A stretch of DNA of 64,000 nucleotides from Desmodus rotundus (Eukaryota > Chordata > Mammalia > Chiroptera > Phyllostomidae), in assembly GCF_022682495.2 (NCBI RefSeq), contig NC_071388.1:175613622-175677621 (forward strand), in the 5' to 3' direction. Numbering within the stretch: position 1 is the stretch's first letter; every line of letters starts with the position of its first letter. The translations under genes and the position numbers were made by a program. Below, in pieces: positions 35,131-48,289 of the stretch. The notes below the pieces were generated by a model. The model was not told the origin of the DNA and ran no database searches. It was given only the letters and a program-made list of their open reading frames with translations.

Positions 35131-36739
35131 TTTTCCCCCTTTCTTTGTTAATACCTAAATGCTATAACAATTACAGTATATCCTAATTATATTATTTATA
35201 ATCAGGATTTTGTAAATAGGAGTTTAACACATAAATTCTGCACACAATATGTAAATCATACTAAACATAATTGTCATTGCACAATTTTCCACAAAAGAGT
35301 CAATTGATTTGGTGAAAAATCAGTTAAGCAAGTAATTACTTTTAATTGCCTATTTAATGAGCCCAACGGTTTAAATCATTTGTCTGTTGTAGACTTAGAA
35401 TGAAATATTTGGAAACTAATGTATGAAGAAACAGAAGCACGTGTATTTGAATTTCAGTGCCTTCACTTCTTCAGGATATATTTACAACTTTTCTTTTTCC
35501 TCTCAACTTTATTATAAAAATTTAATTCAAAAACATACGTGAAGTTTGACACATAATAGATGTTTAGAAATTTCTTCCTATTCCTCTTTTCCCTTAATAT
35601 GAATTTAGACACGATACTTATCTATATAAAAATACTGCCACTGTTGGCGAGATATCGTTCACGGAAACCTTATCCATCTCACTTTTCTTATATATACATA
35701 TATCACTTATCTCACTATACATTTCACATTTTAAAACCCTACTTCACAAACTGCAATGATGAACAATGACAACCTAAAAATAAATTAATGTGAATGAAGA
35801 TATGCCATTGTAACGATCAAACATTAATGATTCCTGAAGGATTACTTGAGAGGGTAAGGAAATAACCAGTATCATATGTAGATGAGTAAGATGAGACACA
35901 GAGTTATTTGCATAACTACAAGCCATTCCCTTGATTGTAATGGTTTTCTTTCCCATTTGTGTTTTCTTTCAGTTGGATATTTATTAAATCTTCCATAATG
36001 CATGTGAAACACTTCTAACTGCATGAGTTTTAATTACTAATTTATGAAAGCTTGTTCGTTTATGATGTCTTACTTTTAGGTAATATAACAATTTCAAGTG
36101 ATTATTTCAAAGAACACCATCAACGTTCCTAACTGTCGATCAAAGAAAAAGACACATTATCTTATGAACCAATTTAGTTTATCTCAAAAATGCACACATC
36201 AATTCCTAATCGGTGTAAAACAGTGAGGTATCGAAGATGAGAATACACTTTTCTAAAACTAGACATAAGTTTCAATTCTATTTACATCAATCTGAAGTGA
36301 CTTTCCCATTCATACAAAAACATCCAAGGTCAAATACTATGTCATTTTTGGTATTTTATTAATGTTCAACTTATTCATCCATTTCTATACAATTCTAAAA
36401 TGCATGACTTGTATATCTTAAATTTAACAAATTTATTGTGAGGCTTGACCTTGTCAAGTATGATATCAAAAATACCTGGCTGGTTCCAAAACTATACCTT
36501 TGCAAAAGAGACAGTAAGCAAACTACCTGAAGATAAAATAATTGAATACAGAGCTTTCTTTGGCCACATACCTCAGGAAAAACAAAGTTGGGAGTTTTAG
36601 TTTACCCACAATAATTACATACTAAAATGCATTTGAAACTACTTCTGAAATGAATATAACAGAAGTCAGCATCTCTAAAGCATATTCTTCACATTATAAA
36701 TGCTAACCTAAAATTAATAGGCATATAAGCATAAGTACA
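35131..36739. other. AT-rich stretch, nothing recognised
   Basis: No named repeat or exon. Small frames only. Confidence 0.4.
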
Positions 36740-37860
36740 TTTGGGCCATATTTGAAAGGGGAAAAAGGCAAGATAATGTCATGGTCCCAGCACCAAAAAA
36801 GAGTTTAGAGAATCTATGGTAACAATGCTCAATGACCAAAAGGAAAATTAAGCTTGCAATGAACAAAGAAGAAATCTTAGCCGTTAACTGCAAACTACAA
36901 AAAGATAGTAAAACACCTGAATTTTTAACATTACTGTATGGGTTTACCAGTGGAACACAGATAAGAGAGGAAAGACTCAGTGAACTTTGAACATAAAGCA
37001 ATAGAAGTTAACTAACTTGAAGAATAGTACAAGATAAAAACAAGTAGAAAGAAATGAACAGAGACTAAGAGACTGGTAAGACCTACCGAAAGGTCTCATA
37101 TGACTACATTTAAAGCAATGAGATGAAAAGATAGAGAAATTGGCAATAAAAATGTACTTAAAGAAATAAGGTAAAAAGAAAAAATAACCCAAATTGATTG
37201 GAGACAAATTTATAGACTCAGAATCCCGGATGATCACAATCAGGACAATTACCATGAGGAGTGGGACTGTGTTATGCCACACCAAGGTTTATCAGAGTCA
37301 AACCGTTGCAGAGCAAAATTAAAGGCAAAGTCTCCAAAGCAGCCAGAAAAAAATGGGGAAGGGGGTGCAGAGCAACAATGATAAACATAGCCACTGAATT
37401 CTTACTAGAAAATATAGGGAACAGAAGACATTTTTAAAACTATAAATTAATAATAATAATAGATTTATTTTTAAAATCCATCAATCTAGAATTCTATATC
37501 AAGTACAACTATCAATTAAGAATGAAGGCAAAATAAAGACAGTTTCATGTCAAAGAAATGCAAGAGAAATTATATAACCAGCAAACCTGCATTATAAGTA
37601 TTAATACTAAGGGAAGTTGTTCAGGCTGAAGGGAAATAATACTAGATGGACTCCCATATCATCCAGAAAAGGAAAGGTCATCAATAATGGTAAATATGTG
37701 AATAAATATACAGAAATATTTTTCTTAAAATCTTTAAAATACACATGACTCTTTGAATAAAACTTATATTGTCTTGTGGTGCTTATAATGCGATATATGG
37801 CAATAATAACAATGAATAAGGGAAGAGCAGAAAAAGTTAAAGGAAAATTGTGATTCATTT
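36740..37860 (+). mobile_element. HAL1/L1 ORF1-type fragment with HAL1-like tail
   Basis: The A-rich plus-strand text follows L1/HAL1 ORF1: gactcagtgaactttgaacata, aagcaatagaagttaactaac, gaaatgaacagagac, aatttatagactcagaatccc, ccaaagcagccagaaaaaaat, tctagaattctatatcaagta and gaatgaaggcaaaataaaga. It ends with cttgtggtgcttataatgcg and caataataacaatg, which resembles a HAL1 3' end (ORF1 followed directly by a 3' UTR, no ORF2). Highly diverged. The minus-strand frames here (36714-37001, 36977-37285, 37607-37858) are antisense text. Confidence 0.6.
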
Positions 37861-37960
37861 ACAATTATATATATAATGAATATATATAATGTGTGTATAT
37901 ACATGTATGTGTATAAGTGTGTATATAGAGAGAGACAGAGGAGAGGCAGAGAAATAGAAA
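37861..37960. repeat. low-complexity TA/TG/GA tract
   Basis: Alternating purine-pyrimidine runs (atatata, gtgtgtatata) pass into gagagagacagagg. Confidence 0.85.
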
Positions 37961-38391
37961 GCTATAAGTTAAATTATAATTAGGCAAACTAAAATAGAAA
38001 GCCACAAAATCAGTCAGTTATGAGAGGTAAAAAATAAAAACAAAAACAGGAAACTTCTCAACTATTAAAAATAAATTCAACCAAATCAATGAAATCATAT
38101 ATAATGTCAATGATCTATAAATATTTCAAAAATCTGCCAAATTCCAAGTTGGAATAATCATATTATGGCTTTAGTAAAAACACTATTAAATGAAAACCAG
38201 TGACTTGTTCAGCTTCCTACTCAATTTTCCTCAAAGAGAATCATGGCATTTCCATATGTTTTCAGGGCAATTTTGTCGACACACTACTAAGACATATAAT
38301 CAAAAGTCATAATTTAATAAAAATAATGTTTACTGTCTAACTAAGGTTATTTTTAATTGGAACTAGCTTTCTTTTTTTAATAGTTGTCCTT

Positions 38392-38605
38392 TTTCTAAAC
38401 AAAAAGTTTTTATTTATTTACTTTTTAGAGAGAAGGGAAGGGAGGGAGAAAGAAAAGGAAAGAAACATCAGTTGGTTGCCTCTCTCATGCCCCCTACTGG
38501 GGAACCTGGCTGAAACTCAGGCATGTGCCCTGACTCGGAATGGAATGCATGACCTTTTTGGTTTGCAGGCCGGCGCTCAGTCCACTGTGCCACACCATCC
38601 AGGGC
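38392..38605 (-). mobile_element. VES-type SINE (reverse)
   Basis: The reverse copy runs from TTTATTTATTTACTTTTTAG through a GA-rich part, GGCATGTGCCCTGACTCGGA and GGTTTGCAGGCCGGCGCTCA to ccacaccatccaggg. The B-box region is mutated (gaatggaatgcatgacc). No clear target duplication. Confidence 0.9.
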
Positions 38606-39467
38606 TGGAACTACCCTGCTGTTATTTTAACTGTATGTGTATCAGTGCAAAGTGCAATGACTACTAGAACACCTTCGGAGTGACTACCTAGGTGCACATT
38701 ATAATACCAGCATTTTACCCCACCGTTACTTTTGCACCATTTTAATATCCACAACTAAAAAAGTCAAATAACATAATACTTTAAACTAATTTTATTTTTC
38801 ACATTCCTGAAATGTTCTCAGGGGACAATTTACACTTTGAAGACATGTGTATAATAGGATTAAATATAAGCAAGTAATTATGTATACTAACTTACGATAC
38901 ATTAAAAATATAACATTCACATATGTTTACTGCATATTTGGTAATGATTTAAAGGAATGACTTAAAAGCCAGTATTCATAACTCAAAGAGTAATGTATGG
39001 AATAGCCTTTCATATTTGCAGATGTAGAGGAAAAAGTCAGTTTTTAGTCGAAACAGTTTAGTTATCATCATTAAAATTGAAAGGCTGGTGTTAGCAATGA
39101 AATATTGCTCTTCAGTTACTGAAATCTGCATTTATTTTTATTCAGTGTCATGAAGGTTAGAGTTGAAGTACACCCTTGCAGTGCACCTAAGACATAATGA
39201 AAAATGTGACATTATAAGAAAAAAGTGAATGATGGTAGTCACTTGTAACAGCTTGATCCCATAATTTATGTATTGGAAGCAGCATAGCCACTGTAGCCTG
39301 CTGACTGTAAAGTGTCAGAAGATGGTGTCAGGGGAATGTGTTGTCCTGCACATATAAAGATGATGCCACTCATCCATGGGGTTAGTTATTCAGTGCTAAT
39401 GATAGATTTACACTCATTCCTCTTGAGACTTTTTTCCAACTACCCTTTTGACCACTGAAACTCATTT

Positions 39468-39680
39468 CTTTTTTAAGATTTTACTTAATTTATCTTTAGG
39501 GAGAAGGGAAGGAAGGGAGAAAGAGAGGGAGAAAAAAAACATCAATGTGTGGTTGCCTCTCACATGTCCCCCACTGAGGACCTGGCCCGCAATCCAGGCA
39601 TGAACCCTGACTGGGAATCGAACCAACAGCCCTTTGGTTCGCAGGCCGACACTCAATCCACTGAGCCACACCAGCCAGGA
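39468..39680 (-). mobile_element. VES-type SINE (reverse), intact target duplication
   Basis: Full-length reverse copy with a well-kept B-box complement, GACTGGGAATCGAACC (39609-39624), and head complement CCACTGAGCCACACCAGCCA. The flanking repeat CTGAAACTCATTT (39455-39467) and CTGGAACTCATTT (39681-39693) matches at 12 of 13 positions and marks the insertion site. The minus-strand 69-codon frame here is the SINE read through. Confidence 0.94.
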
Positions 39681-39693
39681 CTGGAACTCATTT

Positions 39694-40779
39694 TTTGAAG
39701 AAACTGTGGGGACAGTTGGCTTGTGGCTTGTGGAAAATGATTAAGATAACTGATTGTAATAACATTGTACTTCTTACTCTTCTTTACTTATTTTCATTAG
39801 TTATAGATTATATAAGGACAATTTAACTTGGCATGTTCTGTCCCAATTTCCTTTTCTGTGTTCATTTATTTAAGAATATGCCTTAGTATTGGTACAAATA
39901 CAGAGAGATATATTTTCCAATACATGCTATATACAAGTTGTTTCATTATTCTCCTTGAATGCCTGCTCTAACACCTAGCTGGTTCTTAAAATAGCCAACC
40001 ATAAGTTCATTAATGTGATGAAAATAAGGAATGTAATCCAGAGATTCTTAACAGAAAAACTAGGATGACTTTTTGGTAGTATGCAAAAGAGAGTGCATAG
40101 TAAGCTGTTATTTCAGGATGGTTTGTATTGGTAGTAAAAATGTCATCCAGAGTGCTGGAGTCTCAAATTACTAAATTTGGGGCTCAGCACCTTTTTTTAT
40201 AAAGATGTAATAAGTTCTAAAATTTCATTCAGTGACCAGTTTATATATTTTGATTATTCCCAATAATAGCCAAAGTTTTCATTCTTCTCATATTAACTTA
40301 TAATTGCAAATATCTCAAGCCCATTCATATTCTTACCTAACAATCAAGATATATGATCTCTCATATTTGTGGTGTGATTAAAAGTAGTGAGATTGTACTT
40401 CAGCAGTCAATAGTAAAATAATTGCATCAATGTATATCAGTGTTATCCAGTATTTATGGAGCCCCCAATTGCACTGACTGATTCTTATGACAACACTAGT
40501 TTGAATATATTAAACTTATATTAAACTATTGAAAATTATAAAAATGCTCTAGTTATATGCATATTTTTGGAAGCCAAAATGCATGCAATCTTTTGTGAAG
40601 CTTTTGTTATATTAATGATCACAAAATAACTGAGTTATTTCCCTGAGTATTGTCTAATCTAATCAGCATTTCAAGCCATTTTACTTAATCTATAACATAT
40701 AACATTTTCTCTATATCCTGGGAAATACTTGTTATATGCCCTTAACATGAACATATATTTTTTCTCTAGAAATAAACCC
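39694..40779. other. AT-rich stretch, nothing recognised
   Basis: No named repeat or exon. Confidence 0.4.
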
Positions 40780-43260
40780 CTAGCCCCCCTGACTTGGTAG
40801 ACAAGGCAAATGTATGCATTCATAATTCTCATTCATAGTCCTTATGACAATTTATCATAGTTGATTATTTAAATAATGTGTATCCTTCTAATGCATGATA
40901 TGGCACGCTACCGTGATCCTCTACTAATACACCAATTGCTAGGAATATTGAGTATTAGTGACCTACGCTTTTCTCACTGTGCTGAAGGTAGCAGCCTCAT
41001 ACTAGTTTGCATCTCATCAATAAGCAGATATATGAATTATTCTTTTGCCTCCACAAAGGACATTCCTAGAGGGCTATTCTAGCTTCACCATCTGTGGGAC
41101 TGACTGAGGTTCCTGCAACAACTGTATCACAGTTCAACATTTCTCTCTGACCAATTCTCTGATTTCTCTCTCAAAACTCTTGTTCCTAAGACAAAAACTT
41201 TGTTCCTTGTTCCTTCCACAAAACCTCCTGCCTGCAAATCTCCAGGTCCATTTTCTAAAACCAGAGAGCTAAGGCATTTCATTCTGCAGGCTCCTAGGAA
41301 GCAGCCATTGATATGTACCTGCACAGTTGGACCACCGACCACCAGCTGGCCCTGAGGCTACATCACTGGTAGTGGGGTGACTGTGGATAATTCCTGGCAT
41401 TTCACAGTAATGTCATTGTTAAATTTCATGAGAGATAAGGTGGTAAACTAAAAGATGATACATATGGAGGCCAATTTACTAAAGGGTACAACATATCAAG
41501 CCTTTGAGAGGCATGAGGAAACTAATAATTATAAAAATGATGACATTTGATGGTTGTTGTGGGGACAATCAGTGCATTGGAGAAAGACAATGACTGATTG
41601 AAGGTGATTAATCACCAATGTAGGTGAAGTGTAACAGCCACAGGGTCTCTTTAGCAGCATATAAAAAATTCCTCACCTCAACCATAGGGTACTAAAAGCT
41701 GTGAATTGAGTCCAGAACTTAATTGATAAAGAAGCAGAGCTCCCAAAAAAAGGTTGACATTGCATTAATTTAAGTGTGCTATGCCAATATCAGAGGACTG
41801 TTGGGTAGAATTATAAATTTGCGGAATGGGATGGGGGATCCTTGAATAAAGCACTAGATAATATTGAACTATGGATTCTCCTGCATGTTCTGGGCCTGTA
41901 AAAATGGCTGAATTCTTTCAGTCAAAGGCTGACTCTTTAACTCTGGAGACAGCATAAACACCTGAGCCTTGTCAAATAATATAAATACTCACTAGGGCTA
42001 CCCCACCTCTCTTCCTAGTCACAAAGCCAATAGTTCAATGCGCATCCTACTGTACAGGACAAAAGGGACTACACCATACTGGAGCTGCAGGAGCCTGACC
42101 AGGGTATGTGAGGACAGACCGTACGTTTCCTGTTTCAAGAGCAGAATGTAACATGAAGTTTGACAAGGGACAGATGATCATAATGGGAGCATTTTCATAA
42201 TGATCTGGATAAAAGATGTAAAATGTCCAGGACTGAGAAGTGGTAGTATAACCAAGAGGGAGATTTGCTCATACACAGTTGTTTTGATTCTTGAAAGTCT
42301 GGAAATCTAAAGACCTATACTAGCTCAAGAAGAAACACCAGACTTTCATGGAAGCCCGGAAAAAATTAGAACAAAAAGCTCAGCAAAATGGGAAGGGTAT
42401 CTCACAAGGCTGAAAACATACCAGACATGGATGTTATGTGTGACAACATGAAAGTCACTCTATTTACCACAGTGGTAAGACATGCTCTGGTGCAAGAGGT
42501 ACTCATGTCTCTTAGAAGCTCATTGGTGCCTTCTTTTGGTAAACTGAAACTTGGGAGGCTGTTTGAGAGCTGGCTCCCCTAATAGTAGAGGTGAATAATA
42601 CAAGATCACAATGAAATATCATTTATATAATGGCCTTAACCATCAGAAACAAGGTGCAGATGATTATTTTAACATGACAATGACACAGTGGCAGCTAGAG
42701 GACCTGCCTTGTACAGGGCTATGAAGATGGTTTCCCTAGGGAAAGGCATATGGATAACAGCAAAGGAATTTCTCCATCAAAATATAGTAAAGAGAATTTG
42801 ATTTATAAGATAAACCAGGGACTTAGAACAGAGGAAGCAGTCAAAACTCACATCTTGCTTACTTCCTGACCCTAACGTTATTTTCAGTTCCATAACCCAT
42901 TCTCATCGGGCGGAGAGTCTGAGTCCATCCCAGGAAGGACAACCTTCTGTCATGGCAAAAAACTACTACAATAACTCTTCCCTACATCCTTCCTCACAGA
43001 GACACATGTCCATTAACATGTGTGACATACAGCTGATAAGGAGAAGGGTCATATTTTGTGGAATGTTGATACTGCATCTATTTTATATGTCTTTACATCA
43101 AGGGACTCAAAGCATCCCCATGGCCTTCTGTTAGAATGAGGGTTGGAGGGGTGCAGGTCATAATTCGAGTCCTGGACCAGGCCCACATCACAGTGAATCT
43201 ACCAAGTCTGCCAACCAAACCACCAGTAGTGAAGAGGAATCTCCTAGCTTCTTTGACTGT
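40780..43260. other. GC-richer unresolved region, perhaps decayed retroviral interior
   Basis: About 2.5 kb with less AT bias than its surroundings and without the A-rich texture of L1. Small frames occur (68 codons plus at 40876-41082; 71 minus at 41127-41342; 64 plus at 42388-42582; 60 plus at 42952-43134). The text around 41640-42900 has the feel of an old ERV interior, with short open pieces broken by stops, but I cannot match any block to gag, pol or env with confidence. Confidence 0.3.
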
Positions 43261-43289
43261 ACGTTAATCTGCTCTTGTTTGTAGTGATA

Positions 43290-43515
43290 CTTCTTGTTTT
43301 TATGGAATTTATTGAGGTGACATTGATTAATAAAATTATATGTGTTTCAGGTGTGCAGTTTTATAATATGTCATCTGTATATTGTGTGTTTACCACCCCA
43401 AATCAATTCTCGTTTGGTCCCCATCTATAACCTCTACCTCTTCCTCTACCTCTGTCCACTCCGGTAATCACCATACTGTCGTCTGTGCCCATGAGCTGTT
43501 TCATTCTTAGTCCCT
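43290..43515 (-). mobile_element. L1 3' end (reverse, short)
   Basis: GTTTTTATGGAATTTATTGAGGTGACATTG, ATAAAATTATATGTGTTTCA, gtgtgtttaccaccccaaat and taatcaccatactgtcgtctgtg match the reverse complement of a young bat/laurasiatherian L1 3' UTR. 5'-truncated at about 220 bases. Confidence 0.8.
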
Positions 43516-43799
43516 TCACTTTCCTCACAAAGCCCCCACCTGACTGTAAGAAGCACAACAGTATAATGCAGGCAACAGTCTCTGAGTCATGGAGGTTGCT
43601 AAAATGATTGATTTTGTATGATTGTCTATGTGTTCTACCACTGAGCAGCTGTGCCTGAGGTTTCTTGTTTGTTTTTTTTTTGCTTTTAGCTATTAAACAT
43701 TACCTTAAGTTTTAAATACTGTCTTAACTAAGAATTTTGATCCTGATATGAGGTGTTTTTATATTATATCTTGAAAAGATTCTTTTTATATATAATAAT

Positions 43800-43920
43800 T
43801 CTACCATATATTTTAAGTGTTTTTACATATGTACGTATATATGCATGTACGCACATGTGGGTGTGTATATGCACATATGTATGTGTGTATGTTTATACAC
43901 ACAAACATATATGTCCCTAT
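43800..43920. repeat. low-complexity TA/TG/CA tract
   Basis: Alternating purine-pyrimidine text (tacgtatatatgcatgtacg, gtgtgtatatgcacatatgtatg), a diverged dinucleotide repeat. Confidence 0.8.
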
Positions 43921-44639
43921 CCAAGGCAAACTGTATAACACTTGAATATAAATGTTTAACATTCTGTCATTTAAATATATAAAAATCTACAGACGTGTTA
44001 TTATTATATGCTTTCATTTTTTATTTTTACATGTTCTGGAGAAAGAAGAGAAAAGCATTTAGCTCTTGAACGTAAAGATTCAAAAGAAAAACTCCTAAAT
44101 ATGCTGTGACCTGATCTGAAAATTGTTTCCTTCCTCTTATAAGTTGATCAAGACCTTCACTTGAAACCTCGTATTAGCACTAATTCCCAGTGGCAGACGG
44201 CTCTCATCTTTGCTGCCTCAAATGCGATCTTGTTGTTAGAAACATCCTAAGCATATACTGCAAATTCTATGAAGAGACCTGGTATTCTATGATATAAGTT
44301 CCACTACATTCAGGAGAACAATTGCTGACACACTTTGTCACAACCTGTTCCTTGTAATGGTGATGCTATTATTAGGTATAAATAAAAATATCTATTTTTC
44401 ATATATACAAAATTACTTAGAGATTAAGTATATAGATTTTAAGGGGATTGAATGATTTTTTATCTTTTATAGAATAAAATCTGAAATAATGTATTTATAT
44501 ACTCATATTTCTGTCCCATCAGCTTCATAAATAAAATATAATCATGTTCCATGAGAAAATTTGCTCTAATTTTTATCTTAGTTTAAAACACTTTCTGAAT
44601 AGTTAAAATCTAGCAGTATCAAAAAATTTAATCAAAAAA

Positions 44640-45370
44640 CTACAAGTTCATTCAGCCTTAACACATTCTCTTTCCTTTGCTTTTCCCAGTACACTCTAAC
44701 AGTCAGATCAACTACCAATTTCTGAAATGCTCTTTTCCAGTGGGATCAGATGTCTTAGCAAGTATGTCCAACCTGTCAACAACTTGAACCTGTTGATAGT
44801 AGAATTTGTATTCCCCAGTCCATTGGTACTTCTTCAAGCATCCTGTTACGTGTGACCTTGCCCCAACACGTGTTATATCACGAACACTGTAGTCTCCTAA
44901 AAACAATCCTGAGGAAAATGTTTTAAGTGTGGAAAAGTGTATAGAAAAGTCAAGATCATTGTTAACCTTCTCTTCCTTAATGCTTTTTGGCTATTGCCTG
45001 TGAATTCTCCCTCCTTACACTATTTTTCTCTTCCTCAGAAAAAAAAAAATCCCTAATTTCTGTCAGTATCTGTCAAAAAATGTTTAGTACACTTCAACTT
45101 TGCCATGTAGTTCCAAGGAGAGGAAAGCAGTACTAAGAAACTGCTACCGGATGTACCTGGTGCTCATTCTTCACCTCCCCACAGGCCCACCAGACAGATG
45201 CAAAGGAACAAACGAAAGAACAAAGACAAAACAGAGCAATAGCTTCACAATCACTTTGTATAGCAAGTAACTCCCGGAAGTGCCGCACCTGTTCTGAGAA
45301 GAAGCTGAAGACATCATATGAAGAGAGTATTTCAGAAAATAGCATTAAATAAATCATTCACATTCATTCT
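44640..45370. other. unresolved segment with small minus-strand frames
   Basis: Moderately GC-richer than its surroundings. Minus-strand frames of 64 (44712-44906) and 74 codons (45133-45357) are not recognised. The first is preceded on the minus strand by TTTTCCTCAG, which resembles a splice acceptor, but no donor of similar quality was found. Confidence 0.3.
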
Positions 45371-45692
45371 CAGATAGGTGTGTGTAAATCAGAGACCAAG
45401 TTGTGTTTAAGTCTGTGTCTAGTTCAATTATTGACACTGGGAAAACTAGAAGATACAAAGAAATTATTTGGCTCTCTGAACCTTGGAAAACATGAGCACA
45501 TACATGTTTTCAGAAGTTGGATATGGGAGGTAGAAAATATCTTATTTACCAATTCTAGGAATTTTCAATGAAGCTATTTCTCATTACATGTTCCTCAATT
45601 TCAACAGCAATACAGTGAGCTTTTAATAAAAAACTGCAGGAAATACTCGTATAAGCCTATATCACAGGCATATTAGTGCTGGATCCATATCT

Positions 45693-45710
45693 ATATCTAT
45701 ATATAGATAT
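45693..45710. repeat. 18-base perfect palindrome in an AT tract
   Basis: ATATCTATATATAGATAT equals its own reverse complement and lies within a longer TA-rich stretch (45685-45740). Confidence 0.9.
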
Positions 45711-45949
45711 ATATGCATACAAATATATATATATAATCTTTTATAAGTTCCTAGATAAGAACAGGATTAACCTTATATTTTCAATTCATAATTTCAGAAA
45801 AGCAAGCATGTTTTTAACACTATCTTTTCCAGAAGATGAAAATGCCTGAAACTTCAGACCAAAGGTCTCAGTTTAATTCATGTGTGTGTGCTTGTGCCTG
45901 TGACTGAATGTGTGTGTGTGTCATGAGGTCAAATGTGTGTAGCCCACAG

Positions 45950-47130
45950 TAACCACTTGAAAGTGTAGAATTCAGTCGCAGTTAGTGTATTTGAGTGTTG
46001 TGGAATCCCCACAAGTCTCCAGTTTCAACCTGTTGTCATCACTCCTGAGCACCCCATACCCACTAAATTACCACTTCTCGTTCTCCCCCTATTCATACCC
46101 TGACAGACGCTAATCTGCATTCTGACTTCGGAAGGCAGCTATGCTCACCACCATACCACCAACACTACCTTTGGATTTACCTATTCTGGATGTTTTGTTT
46201 AAGAGGAATCATACAATATGTAACCTCTTGTGTCTGATTTAATTCACTTAGTATAATGTTTTAAAGATCCATCTTAATGGTAACACTTATTGCTATTTCA
46301 TTGTTTGGGTGTTGAATAATATTCTATTGTATGTATGTACCAAAATTTATTTATACATTTGCCCATTGATGAACATTTGGGTCATTTTGACTTCTTGGCT
46401 ATTATGAATATCGTTGCTATGAACAGTCAGGTAAAAGGTTCTACGTGGAAAACATGTGGATATATGTTTTCATTTTATTTGACTGTATAGTACTACCTAG
46501 GGGCAGAATTACCAGAATATATGTTAATTTTATTTTTAACTCCTCAAAGAATTGCCACATGATTTTCAATAGTGGCTACTACCTTTTTGCATTTCCACTA
46601 GCAATTTATAAAAGTATTCTTCTTTCTCCAGATCCAAAACTACACTTGCTATATTCTGTGTTTTTAATATAGTCATTCTAGAAGATATGAAGTGGTATCT
46701 CTAGTTGTTTTGAAATGAATTTCTTTAATTATGAATAATATTTGAACATATTTTGAAGTGCTCATTAGGCATTAGTAAATCAACTAGGGAGAAATGTGTG
46801 TTCAAATCCTTTGGCCAACTTTAAATTAGGTATTTCCTTTTGTCTTTGTGTCGTTCCATTGGAAGAGTTCTCTTTACATTCCTAATATTAATCCCTATTA
46901 GATATACAGCCTGAAAATATTTTCCCCATTTTGTAGGTTGTCTTTTCACTTGTTGATAATACACTTTTTGTACAAAAGTATCTTTTTAAAAAAATTTTAC
47001 AAAATCAAATTTATCTTTTTAACCTGAATTCTTATTTTTCTTGAAGTTTTTATTTGTTTGTTTTTTGATTCTTATAGGTTGTCTCTGTGCTGAGGATCAC
47101 CCTAAGGTGACTTATGGCCTTCTCAGTTTA
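45950..47130 (-). mobile_element. old L1, 3' UTR to ORF2 (reverse)
   Basis: The plus strand gives the complement of an old L1 in order: gaaagtgtagaattcagtcgcagttagtg, accccatacccactaaatt, tacctattctggatgtttt, attctattgtatgtatgta, ggctattatgaatatcgttgctatgaac, gaattgccacatgattttcaatagtgg, gcatttccactagcaattta and ggttgtcttttcacttgttg. It is cut off near 47130, where a younger L1 3' end begins. Confidence 0.85.
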
Positions 47131-48195
47131 TTTCTTTATTTTCCCCTTTTTATGGAATTTATTGGGATGACACTAGGTAGCAAAATTATTCAGGTTTCCA
47201 TCTGTACACTGTGTTTTATGTTCACCACCCAAGTCAAGTCTCCATCCATCATCATTTATTCCCCCAATACCTTCTCCACTAGCCCCCACCAACATTTCCC
47301 TAGCAATTATGACACTATTTTCTGTGTCCATGAGTTTTTACTATTTTCATGTCTTGTTTAATCCCACTACCCCCCCAACCCAACTCCCATCCCCCTAAAG
47401 CTAACAGCCTGCTCTCTATCTATGAGTGTCTCTACTTAGCTTGTTAGTTAATTTTGTTTATTAGATTCCTCATATGAGTGAAATTATATGCTACTTACCT
47501 TTCTCTGGCTGGCTTATTTCACTTACATATTGCTCTCCAGGCCCATCCATTCTGTCCCAAAGGATAATATTTCCTTCTTTTCTGTGGCCAAGTAGTATTC
47601 CATTGTATAAATGTACCACAGCTTTTTTAATCCACTCCTCTACTGAAAAACACTTGGACTGCTTCCAAATCTTGGCAATTATAAATACTACTGAAATGAA
47701 CATAAGGGGTGCCCATATTTTCTTTCATATCAGTGTTTCAGGTTTCTTTGGATAAATTTCCAAAAATGGTATCTCTGCATCATAAAGCAGTTCCATGTTT
47801 AATTTTTGGAGGTAACTCCATACTGCTTTTTACAGTGGCTGCACTAGTCTGAATTCCCATCCACAGTACATAAAGGGTCCCCACATGTGGGGTTCCGTTT
47901 CCCCCACACCCTCACCAACACTTGTTTGTTGATTTATTGATGACAGTCATCCCCACAAGTGTGAGGTGGTAGCTCATTGTGGTTTTAATTTGCATTTTCT
48001 CTGATGATTTAGCGTAATTGAATATCTTTTCATATGCATATATGCAATCTGTATGTACTCTTAGGAGAAGTGGCTATTCAGATAATTTGCCCATTTTTAA
48101 AAAATTGGATTGTTTGCTTTTTTGGCTTTGAGTTTTATAAGTTCTTTATAAATTTTGGGTATTGATCCCTTATCAGATGTATTGGTGAATGTCAA
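47131..48195 (-). mobile_element. younger L1 3' part (reverse), inserted beside/into the old L1
   Basis: The 3' end complement CCTTTTTATGGAATTTATTGGGATGACACT is followed by a C-rich 3' UTR and ORF2 complement (gtagtattccattgtataaatgtaccacag, ggcaattataaatactactg, gtggttttaatttgcattttc, gagttttataagttctttataaattttggg, tgatcccttatcagatgt). It ends at about 48180 in a foldback. Plus- and minus-strand frames at 47041-47755 are L1 text. The age contrast with the L1 to its left is visible in the better match to the consensus I recall. Confidence 0.85.
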
Positions 48196-48215
48196 CACAT
48201 CTGATAAGGGATTAA
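48162..48215. repeat. foldback at the L1 5' junction
   Basis: ATCCCTTATCAGATGT (48165-48180) is exactly complementary to ACATCTGATAAGGGAT (48197-48212), with a 16-base spacer; with three flanking bases the arms pair at 18 of 19. The second arm and the text after it (taataataaagtcaaaaac) are L1 sequence in the opposite orientation. Confidence 0.9.
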
Positions 48216-48289
48216 TAATAAAGTCAAAAACAAATGAAGTGTGTTGACAGGCACAGGAGCTCCTAAATGCCAAAGCTGGAAACAGTTTG

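Noticed and set aside
38700..38760. TTACTTTTGCACCA resembling the end of MADE1 or a related mariner
   Set aside because: Only about 14 to 20 bases match and the partner inverted repeat is absent.
44712..44906. Minus-strand 64-codon frame with a splice-acceptor-like TTTTCCTCAG upstream
   Set aside because: No convincing donor or neighbouring exon, and the translation is not recognised.
45693..45710. 18-base palindrome as a protein-binding site
   Set aside because: It lies within a TA-rich low-complexity run, where such palindromes are common by chance.
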